Origin: Allochromatium palmeri
Lineage (GTDB): Bacteria > Pseudomonadota > Gammaproteobacteria > Chromatiales > Chromatiaceae
DNA length: 64,000 nt
Reading direction: 5' to 3'
Assembly: GCF_009720725.1 (NCBI RefSeq)
Contig: NZ_WNKT01000002.1
Span: 1-64,000 of the forward strand
Positions within the stretch are counted from its first letter, which is position 1, and each line of letters begins with the position of its first letter. A program made the position numbers and the translations under genes. The notes under the pieces are model-generated. The model saw only the letters and a list, made by a program, of their open reading frames with translations, ran no database searches and was not told the origin of the DNA. Positions 1 through 9,955 of the stretch are shown in pieces.

Positions 1-3000
1 GATCCGGCCTCGCGCATGGTCGCCGACGGCGCCACCACCACCTTCACCGTCACCCCCGACAGCGGCTACACCGCTAGCGCCACCGGCTGCGACGGCAGTC
101 TCTCCGGCACCACCTACACCACCGGCCCCATCACCGCCGCCTGTACCGTCAGCGCCAGCTTCGAGCAGGCCGGCTTGAGCGTCAGCGAGAGCGCTGGCAG
201 TACCCTGGTCGACGAAGACGGCAGCAGCGACAGCTTCACCGTCGTGCTCACGGCCAAGCCCAACAGCGACGTCGTGCTCGACCTCAGCAGCGCCGACACG
301 GGCGAAGCCACCGTCAGTCCCGCCACGCTGACCTTCACCAACGCCAACTGGGACGCGCCCCAAAGCGTCACCGTGACCGGTGTCGATGACGCCCTGGTCG
401 ATGGCGATCAGCGCACTGACATCACCCTCAGCGTGGTCGACGCCAGCTCCGACGATGCCTTCGACGGTCTCGCCAACGAGACCCTCAGCGTGACCACCAC
501 CGATGACGACACGGCCGGGCTCGACATCGTCGAAAGCGACGGCAACACCCAAATCCAGGAAAACGGCAGCAGCGACAGCTTCACCGTGCGTCTCACCAGT
601 CAGCCGCTCAGCGCTGTCGTCCTCGACGTCAGCAGCCCGGACAGCGGCGAGGCCAGCGTGGATCCGGCCAGCCTGACCTTCACTAACACCAACTGGGATC
701 AACCCCAGACCGTGACCGTCACCGGCGTCAATGACGACCTCATCGACGGCAACCAGACCACCCAGATCCAGCTCGCCGTCGACGCCGACGCCTCCGACGA
801 CACCTACGACGCGCTCGGCATCCGCCAGGTCGCTACCACCACCCTCGACGACGACACCGCCGAGTTCACCGTCGCCGAGACCGATGGCGACACCTTGATC
901 AGCGAGGACGGCAGTACCGACAGTCTCAGCGTCGTGCTCAACACCCAGCCCGACAGCGACGTCACCATCGCCGTCGGCAGCGACAACACCGCCGAGGCCA
1001 CGGTCAGTCCGAGCCGCCTCACCTTTACCAGCTCCGACTGGGATCAGGCGCAAAGCGTCACGGTCACCGGCGTTGACGATGCCTTCATCGACGGTCCCCA
1101 GGAGAGTCGACTCACCTTCAGCGTCGCCGCCGACTCCGATCCGAACTTCGTCGGGCTATACGACTGGGAGATCGGTGTCACCACCCGTGACGACGACACC
1201 GCCGGCTTCACCCTCAGCGAGACCGACGGCGACACCCAGGTCAGCGAGGGCGCCACCACCGACCTCATTGAGGTGGTGCTCAACGCCCGCCCGAGCAGCG
1301 ACGTCATCCTCCTGGTCAGCAGCACCGACACCGACGAGGCCAGCGTCAGCCCGGCCAGCCTCACCTTCACCAGCGCCAACTGGGACAGTCCCCAACAGGT
1401 CGTGGTGACGGGCGTCGACGACACCCTCATCGACGGCGAACAGCGCACCCTGCTGACCTTCAGCGTCGATCCCGGCTCCGATACCGACTTCCTCGGCGTG
1501 GCCGACGAAGCGGTCAGCGTCACCACCAGCGACGACGACAGCGCCGGTCTCACCCTGACCGAGACCGCCGGCACCACCCAAGTCAGCGAGAGCGGCACCA
1601 CCGACAGCGTCACCCTGGTGCTCAATGCCGGCCCCGCGAGCGACGTCGTCGTCCAGGTCAGCAGCGCCGACACCGGCGAGGTCACCGCCAGTCCCGCCAG
1701 CCTCACCTTCACCCCCGCCAACTGGGACCAACCCCAAACGGTCACCCTCACCGGCGTTGACGACAGCGCGGACGACGGCGACCAGACCACGACCGTCACC
1801 TTCGGCATCGATGCCGCCCGCTCCGACGACGCCTACGACGGCCTCGCCAACCGCGAGCTGCTGGTGGGCACCACTGATAACGACTTCACCGTCACCCCCA
1901 GCGCCGGCCTGAACGGGCGCATCAGCCCGGACACGCCCCAGGTCGCGACCGCCAATACGCAAGTCACTTTCACCGTCACGCCCGACAGCGGTTACACCGC
2001 CAGCGCCACCGGCTGCGACGGCACCTTAAGCGGGACGACCTACACCACGGGGCCGATCACCGGCGCCTGCACCGTCACCGCGACCTTCAGCCAGGACAGT
2101 TACACGGTCAACGCCACCGCCGGCGAGCACGGCAGTATTGATCCGGCCTCGCGCACCGTCGCCCACGGCGGCACCACCACCTTTACCGTCACGCCCGACA
2201 GCGGCTACACCGCTAGTGCCACCGGCTGCGGCGGCAACCTGAGCGGTAACACCTACACCACCGGCCCCATCACCGCTGCCTGTACGGTCAGCGCCAGCTT
2301 CAGCCTGACACCGGTCACCCACAGCGTCACCGCCACCGCTGGCGCCCACGGCGGCATTGATCCGGCCTCGCGCACCGTCGCCGACGGCGCGACCACCACC
2401 TTCACCGTCACCCCCGACAGCGGCTACACCGCCAGCGTGGGTGGCACCTGCGGCGGTAGTCTGAGCGGCAGCACCTACACCACCGGCGCCATCACCGCCG
2501 ACTGTACGGTCAGCGCCAGCTTCAGCCTGACACCGGTCACCCACAGCGTCACCGCCACGGCGGGCGACCACGGCAGTATCGATCCGGCCTCGCGCATGGT
2601 CGCCGACGGCGCCACCACCACCTTCACCGTCACCCCCGACAGCGGCTACACCGCTAGCGCCACCGGCTGCGACGGCAGTCTCTCCGGCACCACCTACACC
2701 ACCGGCCCCATCACCGCCGCCTGTACCGTCAGCGCCAGCTTCGAGCAGGCCGGCTTGAGCGTCAGCGAGAGCGCTGGCAGTACCCTGGTCGACGAAGACG
2801 GCAGCAGCGACAGCTTCACCGTCGTGCTCACGGCCAAGCCCAACAGCGACGTCGTGCTCGACCTCAGCAGCGCCGACACGGGCGAAGCCACCGTCAGTCC
2901 CGCCACGCTGACCTTCACCAACGCCAACTGGGACGCGCCCCAAAGCGTCACCGTGACCGGTGTCGATGACGCCCTGGTCGATGGCGATCAGCGCACTGAC

Positions 3001-4674
3001 ATCACCCTCAGCGTGGTCGACGCCAGCTCCGACGATGCCTTCGACGGTCTCGCCAACGAGACCCTCAGCGTGACCACCACCGATGACGACACGGCCGGGC
3101 TCGACATCGTCGAAAGCGACGGCAACACCCAAATCCAGGAAAACGGCAGCAGCGACAGCTTCACCGTGCGTCTCACCAGTCAGCCGCTCAGCGCTGTCGT
3201 CCTCGACGTCAGCAGCCCGGACAGCGGCGAGGCCAGCGTGGATCCGGCCAGCCTGACCTTCACTAACACCAACTGGGATCAACCCCAGACCGTGACCGTC
3301 ACCGGCGTCAATGACGACCTCATCGACGGCAACCAGACCACCCAGATCCAGCTCGCCGTCGACGCCGACGCCTCCGACGACACCTACGACGCGCTCGGCA
3401 TCCGCCAGGTCGCTACCACCACCCTCGACGACGACACCGCCGAGTTCACCGTCGCCGAGACCGATGGCGACACCTTGATCAGCGAGGACGGCAGTACCGA
3501 CAGTCTCAGCGTCGTGCTCAACACCCAGCCCGACAGCGACGTCACCATCGCCGTCGGCAGCGACAACACCGCCGAGGCCACGGTCAGTCCGAGCCGCCTC
3601 ACCTTTACCAGCTCCGACTGGGATCAGGCGCAAAGCGTCACGGTCACCGGCGTTGACGATGCCTTCATCGACGGTCCCCAGGAGAGTCGACTCACCTTCA
3701 GCGTCGCCGCCGACTCCGATCCGAACTTCGTCGGGCTATACGACTGGGAGATCGGTGTCACCACCCGTGACGACGACACCGCCGGCTTCACCCTCAGCGA
3801 GACCGACGGCGACACCCAGGTCAGCGAGGGCGCCACCACCGACCTCATTGAGGTGGTGCTCAACGCCCGCCCGAGCAGCGACGTCATCCTCCTGGTCAGC
3901 AGCACCGACACCGACGAGGCCAGCGTCAGCCCGGCCAGCCTCACCTTCACCAGCGCCAACTGGGACAGTCCCCAACAGGTCGTGGTGACGGGCGTCGACG
4001 ACGCCCTCATCGACGGCGAACAGCGCACCCTGCTGACCTTCAGCGTCGATCCCGGCTCCGATACCGACTTCCTCGGCGTGGCCGACGAAGCGGTCAGCGT
4101 CACCACCAGCGACGACGACAGCGCCGGTCTCACCCTGACCGAGACCGCCGGCACCACCCAAGTCAGCGAGAGCGGCACCACCGACAGCGTCACCCTGGTG
4201 CTCAATGCCGGCCCCGCGAGCGACGTCGTCGTCCAGGTCAGCAGCGCCGACACCGGCGAGGTCACCGCCAGTCCCGCCAGCCTCACCTTCACCCCCGCCA
4301 ACTGGGACCAACCCCAAACGGTCACCCTCACCGGCGTCGACGACAGCACGGACGACGGCGACCAGACCACGACCGTCACCTTCGGCATCGATGCCGCCCG
4401 CTCCGACGACGCCTACGACGGCCTCGCCAACCGCGAGCTGCTGGTGGGCACCACTGATAACGACTTCACCGTCACCCCCAGCGCCGGCCTGAACGGGCGC
4501 ATCAGCCCGGACACGCCCCAGGTCGCGACCGCCAATACGCAAGTCACTTTCACCGTCACGCCCGACAGCGGTTACACCGCCAGCGCCACCGGCTGCGACG
4601 GCACCTTAAGCGGGACGACCTACACCACGGGGCCGATCACCGGCGCCTGCACCGTCACCGCGACCTTCAGCCAG
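1..4674. repeat. In-frame 2,580-bp tandem duplication inside the surface-protein gene
   Basis: Bases 1-2094 and 2581-4674 align without gaps at a period of 2,580 bp, which is 860 codons. By eye I find only three differences, at 1423/4003, 1758/4338 and 1768/4348. Each unit carries five Calx-beta-like repeats and part of an InlB-like repeat array. The left copy runs off the window edge, so the full length and copy number are unknown. Near identity at synonymous sites points to a recent duplication or ongoing gene conversion. Confidence 0.95.
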
Positions 4675-7164
4675 AGCCGCTACAGCATTACCCCCGCAGC
4701 GGGCGCAAATGGCAGCCTCAGCCCGGCTGGGGCGCAAACCGTCATCCACGGTGCGACGACCACGTTCACGGTGACGCCCGCCAGCGGCTATGGCATCGCC
4801 AGCGTCAGTGGGTGCGGCGGCACCCTCAACGGCGGCCTCTACACCACCGGCCCCATCACCGGTGACTGCACCGTCAGCGCCAGCTTTAGCGCCACCAACA
4901 CCACCACGGCCATCACGCGCGTCAACCCCTCGCCCTCCAAGATCGGTCAGGCGGTGACGGTGAATTTCGGTGTCACCTCAACTGAGACGGGCTTGAACGG
5001 CACGGTCATGGTGACCGCCCAGGACGGGACGACCTGTTCCGATGCGGTTACAACCGCCGGGACTAGCGTCACTGGCAGTTGTCAACTGACCTTCGCTACC
5101 GCCGGGGCCAAGACCCTGATCGCCCGCTACAGCGGCACGGCTGATTCCAGCGCCTCGGCGGGCACCAACCATCTGGTGGCGGACACTCCGACGCTGGCGA
5201 CTCCGAGCCTCAACAGCGGCGTGGTCGGCGTGCCCTATGCGATGCAACTGGTCGCCAGCGGCGGGGTCGCGCCTTATACCTTTAGCTCCAGCGATTCGGA
5301 TCTGGCTGGCACGGGTTTGACCCTGAGCGGCAGCGGCCTGCTGTCCGGCACCCCGGCCAGCCCGCAAACGCCCACGCTGACCCTCATCGTCACCGATGCC
5401 CTGGGCCAGACCAGCACGCGCGATTATCCGCTGACCCTGATCAACCAACTCACCGTCGCCACCACCAGCCTGCCCGACGGCTTGGTCAACGCGCCCTATA
5501 TCCAGACCCTGGAAGCGGTCGGCGGGCAGACGCCCTACGTCTGGAGCCTCGCCAGTGGCAGCCTGCCAGTGGGCTTGACCCTCGACCCGGCCACCGGCAG
5601 GCTGAGCGGCACCCCGACCGCGATCGGCACCAGCGCCAGCTTCACGATCCGGGTCACGGATGCCGCCAACCGCCGCGCCGATCAGGCGTTGACCCTGACC
5701 ACGACGGCACCGAACGTGGTGAAAACGGGTACGGTCGATGGCGCCGCGTTCACGGTATCGGGCAACCTGACACCCGAGGGCGGCGGGGCGACCTGCACCC
5801 TAGACGACCAGACCACCCGGATCGTCAATGTGGCGACACCGGGCGATCCCGATGCGCCACCCGTGGCGCCTGACGACACGACCCTGCCCTATGGCTTGCT
5901 CAAGTTCACCGTCCAGGGCTGCACCCCCGGCGCGACTCGGCTGACCGTGCGACTGGTCTATCCCGACGCCCTGCCGGTGGGGACGCGCTACTGGAAATAC
6001 GGCAAGACCGCCGACACGCCGACCGACCACTGGTACGTCCTGCCCACGGCCGTCATCGCCGGCAACACCGTCAGTTTCAGCATCACCGACGGCGGATTGG
6101 GTGACGACGACCTGAGCGCCAACGGCAGCATCACCGACCCGGGCGGCCCGGGCGATCCGATTCTGACCATCGGTGGCACGCCGGGCGCGGGCCGGGTCGG
6201 CAGCGCCTACAACGCAGCGCTGACGGTGACCGACGGATCTGGCCCGAACAACTACGTTTGGAGTCTCGCTGCCGGCGGCCTGCCGCCCGGCGTGACCCTC
6301 AACGCCGTTACCGGCGCCTTGACCGGCACACCAACCCTGGCAGGCACCTTCAACTTCAGCGTGCAACTGGTCGATATCGGCAACGCCAACGCCAGCACCA
6401 CGCGCGCCTTTGGCGTGACTATCGCCGCTGCTGGCGGCGGGGGCGCCGTCAACGGCACCTGCGGCAGCGCCCACAACGGCCTTTTCGACGACCTGCCGAC
6501 CAACCCGAGCGCCCTCTGCGCCAGCGGTACCCCCAGCACGATCAGCGGCAGCGGCCCCTGGAGCTGGAGCTGTCTCGGCAGCAACGGCGGCAGTCCCGCC
6601 AGTTGTAACGCCAGCCTCGCGACTGTCGCCACCTATACCGTGACGACGAGCGCCCGCACCGGCGGCACTCTCAGCCCGCCCTCGCGCGTGGTGAATGCGG
6701 GCGACACCGCCACCTTCACCCTCATCCCCGCCACGGGCTATGCGATCAGCAGTGCCAGCGGCTGCGGCGGCACCCTGAGCGGCAGCACCTACACCACCGG
6801 CGCCATCACCGGCGCCTGTACGGTCAGCGCTACCTTCAGCCAAGTCAGCTACAGCGTCACCGCCACGGCCGGCGACCACGGCGGCATCGATCCGGTCGCG
6901 CGCACCGTCGCCCACGGCGGCACCACCAACTTCACCGTCACGCCAGACACCGGCTACACCGCCAGCGTCGGCGGCACCTGCGACGGCAGTCTGAGCGGCA
7001 CGACCTATACCACGAGTGCCATCACCACCGATTGCACGATCGTGGCGAGCTTTAGTGCTGTGCCTACCGCAACCGCCATCCCCACTCTATCGACGTGGGG
7101 CATGATGCTGCTCATGGGGCTCTTGGTGTTGTTGGGAGCGGTTTGGAAACGACCGCCTGTTTGA
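1..7164 (+). CDS. Giant repetitive surface protein, 5'-truncated by window, IPTL-CTERM anchor
   Basis: The reading frame is open from the first base, so the start lies outside the window; 2,387 residues are visible. It is built almost entirely of repeats. Ten Calx-beta-like repeats of about 115 residues (nt ~172-1886 and ~2752-4466) each carry a SPA(S/T)LTFT..NWD..Q.V.VTGVDD pattern. About nine InlB-B-like repeats of 65-70 residues carry FTVTPDSGYTASA..GC. Then come a bacterial Ig-like domain (~4900-5185), putative-Ig domains (~5190-5445, 5450-5700, 6160-6425), a segment resembling the choice-of-anchor U domain (~5710-6150), and a Cys-containing GSGPWSWSC module (~6448-6615). The end, IPTLSTWGMMLLMGLLVLLG plus Lys/Arg, is an IPTL-CTERM signal: motif, one membrane helix, basic tail. 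By family knowledge it is exported and sorted to the envelope. An adhesin or matrix role is inference. Confidence 0.85.
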   Translation, partial: DPASRMVADGATTTFTVTPDSGYTASATGCDGSLSGTTYTTGPITAACTVSASFEQAGLSVSESAGSTLVDEDGSSDSFTVVLTAKPNSDVVLDLSSADTGEATVSPATLTFTNANWDAPQSVTVTGVDDALVDGDQRTDITLSVVDASSDDAFDGLANETLSVTTTDDDTAGLDIVESDGNTQIQENGSSDSFTVRLTSQPLSAVVLDVSSPDSGEASVDPASLTFTNTNWDQPQTVTVTGVNDDLIDGNQTTQIQLAVDADASDDTYDALGIRQVATTTLDDDTAEFTVAETDGDTLISEDGSTDSLSVVLNTQPDSDVTIAVGSDNTAEATVSPSRLTFTSSDWDQAQSVTVTGVDDAFIDGPQESRLTFSVAADSDPNFVGLYDWEIGVTTRDDDTAGFTLSETDGDTQVSEGATTDLIEVVLNARPSSDVILLVSSTDTDEASVSPASLTFTSANWDSPQQVVVTGVDDTLIDGEQRTLLTFSVDPGSDTDFLGVADEAVSVTTSDDDSAGLTLTETAGTTQVSESGTTDSVTLVLNAGPASDVVVQVSSADTGEVTASPASLTFTPANWDQPQTVTLTGVDDSADDGDQTTTVTFGIDAARSDDAYDGLANRELLVGTTDNDFTVTPSAGLNGRISPDTPQVATANTQVTFTVTPDSGYTASATGCDGTLSGTTYTTGPITGACTVTATFSQDSYTVNATAGEHGSIDPASRTVAHGGTTTFTVTPDSGYTASATGCGGNLSGNTYTTGPITAACTVSASFSLTPVTHSVTATAGAHGGIDPASRTVADGATTTFTVTPDSGYTASVGGTCGGSLSGSTYTTGAITADCTVSASFSLTPVTHSVTATAGDHGSIDPASRMVADGATTTFTVTPDSGYTASATGCDGSLSGTTYTTGPITAACTVSASFEQAGLSVSESAGSTLVDEDGSSDSFTVVLTAKPNSDVVLDLSSADTGEATVSPATLTFTNANWDAPQSVTVTGVDDALVDGDQRTDITLSVVDASSDDAFDGLANETLSVTTTDDDTAGLDIVESDGNTQIQENGSSDSFTVRLTSQPLSAVVLDVSSPDSGEASVDPASLTFTNTNWDQPQTVTVTGVNDDLIDGNQTTQIQLAVDADASDDTYDALGIRQVATTTLDDDTAEFTVAETDGDTLISEDGSTDSLSVVLNTQPDSDVTIAVGSDNTAEATVSPSRLTFTSSDWDQAQSVTVTGVDDAFIDGPQESRLTFSVAADSDPNFVGLYDWEIGVTTRDDDTAGFTLSETDGDTQVSEGATTDLIEVVLNARPSSDVILLVSSTDTDEASVSPASLTFTSANWDSPQQVVVTGVDDALIDGEQRTLLTFSVDPGSDTDFLGVADEAVSVTTSDDDSAGLTLTETAGTTQVSESGTTDSVTLVLNAGPASDVVVQVSSADTGEVTASPASLTFTPANWDQPQTVTLTGVDDSTDDGDQTTTVTFGIDAARSDDAYDGLANRELLVGTTDNDFTVTPSAGLNGRISPDTPQVATANTQVTFTVTPDSGYTASATGCDGTLSGTTYTTGPITGACTVTATFSQSRYSITPAAGANGSLSPAGAQTVIHGATTTFTVTPASGYGIASVSGCGGTLNGGLYTTGPITGDCTVSASFSATNTTTAITRVNPSPSKIGQAVTVNFGVTSTETGLNGTVMVTAQDGTTCSDAVTTAGTSVTGSCQLTFATAGAKTLIARYSGTADSSASAGTNHLVADTPTLATPSLNSGVVGVPYAMQLVASGGVAPYTFSSSDSDLAGTGLTLSGSGLLSGTPASPQTPTLTLIVTDALGQTSTRDYPLTLINQLTVATTSLPDGLVNAPYIQTLEAVGGQTPYVWSLASGSLPVGLTLDPATGRLSGTPTAIGTSASFTIRVTDAANRRADQALTLTTTAPNVVKTGTVDGAAFTVSGNLTPEGGGATCTLDDQTTRIVNVATPGDPDAPPVAPDDTTLPYGLLKFTVQGCTPGATRLTVRLVYPDALPVGTRYWKYGKTADTPTDHWYVLPTAVIAGNTVSFSITDGGLGDDDLSANGSITDPGGPGDPILTIGGTPGAGRVGSAYNAALTVTDGSGPNNYVWSLAAGGLPPGVTLNAVTGALTGTPTLAGTFNFSVQLVDIGNANASTTRAFGVTIAAAGGGGAVNGTCGSAHNGLFDDLPTNPSALCASGTPSTISGSGPWSWSCLGSNGGSPASCNASLATVATYTVTTSARTGGTLSPPSRVVNAGDTATFTLIPATGYAISSASGCGGTLSGSTYTTGAITGACTVSATFSQVSYSVTATAGDHGGIDPVARTVAHGGTTNFTVTPDTGYTASVGGTCDGSLSGTTYTTSAITTDCTIVASFSAVPTATAIPTLSTWGMMLLMGLLVLLGAVWKRPPV

Positions 7165-7277
7165 TCCCGCGCATGCCAAGCGTTCAGCGGGGCCAAAGCA
7201 AGACGGGGCCAGCGCTGGGAGTGCTGGCGTCCGGCGCACAACACCATGATCGACCGGCCTTGAGGACTGATCGCCTC

Positions 7278-7539
7278 CTAGCCGGCTGTGCGCTCGGCAA
7301 TCGGCGGCTGTCCCGACCGCCGGTCGAAGATCACCAGCCAAGCCAGGGAGTCCACTTCGTCGAGCAGCAGCACCGCCGGTGCGCGGATCAATGCCGGCCC
7401 AGAAGTCCAGCATTGCCGTCAACCGATATTTCTTCTGGTCGATCAGGCTGAGGATCTCGTCGAGATCCCAACGCGACAGCGGCGGCAGACTGTAATGATC
7501 GTCGGTTCGATTCGGACCTTCGGTGTTGAAGAAGCGCAT
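7278..7539 (-). pseudogene. Eroded AAA-family ATPase gene (remnant)
   Basis: The reverse strand begins with ATG at 7539 and reads MRFFNTEGPN, then HYSLPPLSRWDLDEILSLI and DQKKY. This is the typical N-terminus of a family of AAA ATPases that continue into a Walker A segment. Here the Walker A region is missing and the frame shifts. In the next frame a Walker B-like PAVLLLDEVDSL is followed directly by AWLVIFDRRSGQPPIAERT, which resembles the family's C-terminal part, then a stop at 7278-7280. The fragments are in the right order but large internal pieces are gone, so the gene is dead. It lies between the surface-protein gene and an IS end. Confidence 0.6.
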
Positions 7540-7572
7540 GGCGGGGTCTCCGCAGCCTGGCATCGAGTCACC

Positions 7573-8690
7573 TAAGGAAACACTGAACAATTCCTTTTTG
7601 GCGAAGGGGCCTGAGTGATATCCTTGCGCCCTGTGTTCGCCACCGAAGCCAGACGGCCATGCCCAAGAGACACGCCCCGAAGCAGAAGTACCAGATGCGC
7701 CGTGAACGGTTCTTGTCGGAGATGGAACAGGTGGTGCCGTGGTCGGCGTTGCTGGAGGCTGGAGCCGTCGTATTATCCGAACGCGGCGGGTCGGCGCGGG
7801 CGTCCGCCGGTGGGTCTGGAGCGGAGCTGTGAGTCGGTGCCGGATGCCACGACGCTGTTGAAGTTCCGCCGCTGGCTGGAGGCGCACGCGTTGACAGAGA
7901 GGATCTTCGAGACGATCAACACGCGGCTGAGTGAACATGGGCTGTTGAGGCGCCAGGCGACCTTGGTGGATGCCACGATCATCGCCGCGCCCTCCTCGAC
8001 GAAGAACAAGGCGAAGGCGCGCGATGCGCAGATGCACGCCATGCGCAAGGGGAATCAATGGTACTTCGGGCTGAAGGCCCATATTGGGGTCGATGCTGAG
8101 TCGGGGCTGGTGCCTACGCTGACGGCCACACCGGCCAACACGGCCGATATCACCGAGACCTCCAAGCTGTTGCATGGTCAGGAGGAGGCGGTGTTCGCCG
8201 ATGCGGGCTACATTGGAGCCGAGAAGCGCGAGGAGCTGGCCAAGTGCCAAGTCACCTGGTACATCGCCGCCAAGCGAAGCCAGGTGGAGGCCATCGAGGA
8301 TGAAGAACTCAAGGGCCTGGTCAAGCACGTCGAGCGCCTGAAAGCCTCGGTGCGGGCGCGCGTCGAACATCCGTTTCACATCGTCAAGAACCTGTTTGGC
8401 TACCGCAAGGTGCGCTACAAGGGGCTGGCTAAGAACCGCGCTCAATTCCACGCCATGTTTGCGCTGGCGAACCTGGTGCGCGCCAAGTCGGCGCTGTTGG
8501 CCGCCTGACAGGGCCTTACCGCCGCAGATCAGACGACAAAACCGCCCACACGCCATCGAAGTGGACCAAAGCGGTGGCTGAATGGAGCGCGAAAGGCTCA
8601 TGACAGAGCGACTGGAAACAAAATGTTTGTGAAAAATGGCACTTTAAGTGTTAACGAGTGGTGAGCGTGATTTGATCAGCGTTTCCCCAA
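7573..8690 (+). mobile_element. Decayed IS5-type insertion sequence
   Basis: Imperfect terminal inverted repeats frame a transposase pseudogene. The left end (7573-7590) and the reverse complement of the right end (8673-8690) share 14 of 18 bases around a GGAAACNCTGANCAA core. The left flank contains CTAA, as IS5-type targets often do; the right flank reads CCAA, so a target duplication is not clean. At about 1.1 kb the element is slightly short for its type, which fits the deletion in its transposase. It ends 18 bp before the thioesterase start codon. Confidence 0.65.
7659..8508 (+). pseudogene. IS5-family DDE transposase, frameshifted and internally deleted
   Basis: The N-terminus reads MPKRHAPKQKYQMRRERFL in the frame starting at 7659. 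The rest lies in another frame, so a frameshift occurs near 7755, where the family's A(L)EPHYP-like segment appears as LEPSYYP. After RPPVGLER the protein jumps to VPDATTLLKFR, so about 40 residues normally found between these motifs are missing. The DDE catalytic regions are still visible: VDATIIAAPSST, FADAGYIGA and RVEHPFHIVK. The frameshift plus deletion make it inactive. Confidence 0.8.
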
Positions 8691-8708
8691 AAGTAATTTG
8701 ACCCTCCC

Positions 8709-9125
8709 ATGAATCCAAGCCAAATTCAGGACTTCTTCCGTAACGACCGTTTCGCCGCCCATGTCGGCATCGAGCTGCTGGAGGTCGGGCCGGGGCGCGC
8801 GCGTGCCCAGTTGATGATCGACGACCGGCATCTGAATGCCGTCGGCGTGGCGCATGGCGCGGCCATCTTCAGCTTGGCCGATCTGGTGTTCGCGGTCGCC
8901 TCCAACTCGCATGGCACAGTCGCGCTCGGCGTGAACGTCTCGGTCTCCTTCATGAAGGCCGCAAAGCGCGGACGCCTGATCGCCGAGGCCGAAGAGGTCT
9001 CGATCAATCCCAAGCTCGCCACCTATCTGATCCGCGTCAGCGATGAGGCGGGGCAGCCCGTCGCGCTGATGCAGGGGACCGTCTATCGCAAGCAGGAGTC
9101 ACTTGATGACTATGTCGGTCGCTGA
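8709..9125 (+). CDS. PaaI-family hotdog thioesterase
   Basis: This 138-residue protein has the length and layout of single hotdog-fold acyl-CoA thioesterases of the PaaI type. The segment HLNAVGVAHGAAIFSLAD matches the family's catalytic N...G..HG....LAD signature. The likely reaction is hydrolysis of an acyl- or aryl-CoA in the cytoplasm; the substrate cannot be read from sequence. The start is 18 bp from the right end of the IS remnant and no good ribosome-binding site is visible, so its original upstream signals may have been altered. The next gene overlaps its 3' end by 20 bp, which suggests co-transcription and coupling. Confidence 0.8.
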   Translation: MNPSQIQDFFRNDRFAAHVGIELLEVGPGRARAQLMIDDRHLNAVGVAHGAAIFSLADLVFAVASNSHGTVALGVNVSVSFMKAAKRGRLIAEAEEVSINPKLATYLIRVSDEAGQPVALMQGTVYRKQESLDDYVGR

Positions 9126-9939
9126 TGAACGCTCGCCCGCTGCCGGGATCGAGCCGCTGGACGAATCAGATGAAGAGGCCCGCGAGCCGACGGCCTTCGG
9201 CCTGATCGTCATCGGCGACGAGGTGCTCAATGGCGCGCGTGTCGATGCGCATCTAGCGGCCTTCAAGCGCCTGATCGGCGAGCGCGGCCATACCCTGGCC
9301 TGGTACTGGATGCTCCCCGACGACCCGGATGGGCTGACAGCGCATCTGCGCTTCTCGATGCGGCGGCCCGATCCGGTCTTCGTCTGCGGTGGCATCGGTG
9401 CGACCCCGGACGATCACACCCGCGCCTGCGCTGCCGCCGCGGCGCATGTCGAGCTGATGCGCCATCCCGAGGCCGCGCGTCTGATCGAGGATAAGTTCGG
9501 CGAGTCGGCCTATCCGCATCGCATCCTCATGGCCGATCTGCCCGCCGGGGCCGAGCTTATCCCGAATCCGGTCAATCAGATGCCTGGATTCACGCTGGCA
9601 CGGCACTGGTTCCTGCCGGGATTCCCCAAGATGGCCTGGCCGATGGCCGAATGGGCGCTGGATCAGCACTTCGGGCGCTGTGTTCAGGTGCGCGAATCGG
9701 CCGTGCTGGTGCGCGGCGTGCCCGAGAGTCAGTTGATCCCGCTGATGCGTCGTCTGACGCTGGAGTATCCCGAACTCAAGCACTTCAGCCTGCCGCACAT
9801 GGGCGATAATCCGCATATCCGGTTCGGCTTTCGCGGGCGCGATGGACTCGATGCGGCCATGCGCGATCTGCGTCAGGCACTCGATGAGGCGGCGATCGCC
9901 TATGTCGAGGCGCCGGACGAAGACACGTCGAGCGCCTGA
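9106..9939 (+). CDS. Molybdopterin-binding domain protein (CinA/MoaB-like)
   Basis: A MoCF-biosynthesis-type domain is evident from GLIVIGDEVLNGARVD near residue 30 and VFVCGGIGATPDDHT near residue 90, which follow the GDE(I/V)L.G.. and GG.G.TPDD patterns of CinA N-terminal and MoaB/MogA domains. The protein is 277 residues and has no CinA C-terminal deamidase domain, so it belongs to the stand-alone group whose function is not settled. ATG 9106 is chosen because AGGAG at 9094-9098 is well spaced; TTG 9103 and ATG 9112 are alternatives. It overlaps the thioesterase gene. Confidence 0.75.
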   Translation: MTMSVADERSPAAGIEPLDESDEEAREPTAFGLIVIGDEVLNGARVDAHLAAFKRLIGERGHTLAWYWMLPDDPDGLTAHLRFSMRRPDPVFVCGGIGATPDDHTRACAAAAAHVELMRHPEAARLIEDKFGESAYPHRILMADLPAGAELIPNPVNQMPGFTLARHWFLPGFPKMAWPMAEWALDQHFGRCVQVRESAVLVRGVPESQLIPLMRRLTLEYPELKHFSLPHMGDNPHIRFGFRGRDGLDAAMRDLRQALDEAAIAYVEAPDEDTSSA

Positions 9940-9955
9940 GTATCGGCGTCGTCGT

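Noticed and set aside
2026-3633. Long reverse open frames inside the adhesin repeats
   Set aside because: They repeat with the same 2,580-bp period as the adhesin and are low-complexity Gly/Ala/Val/Asp chains.
1-4674. CRISPR-like or satellite array
   Set aside because: The period is 2,580 bp with in-frame protein repeats and no unique spacers.
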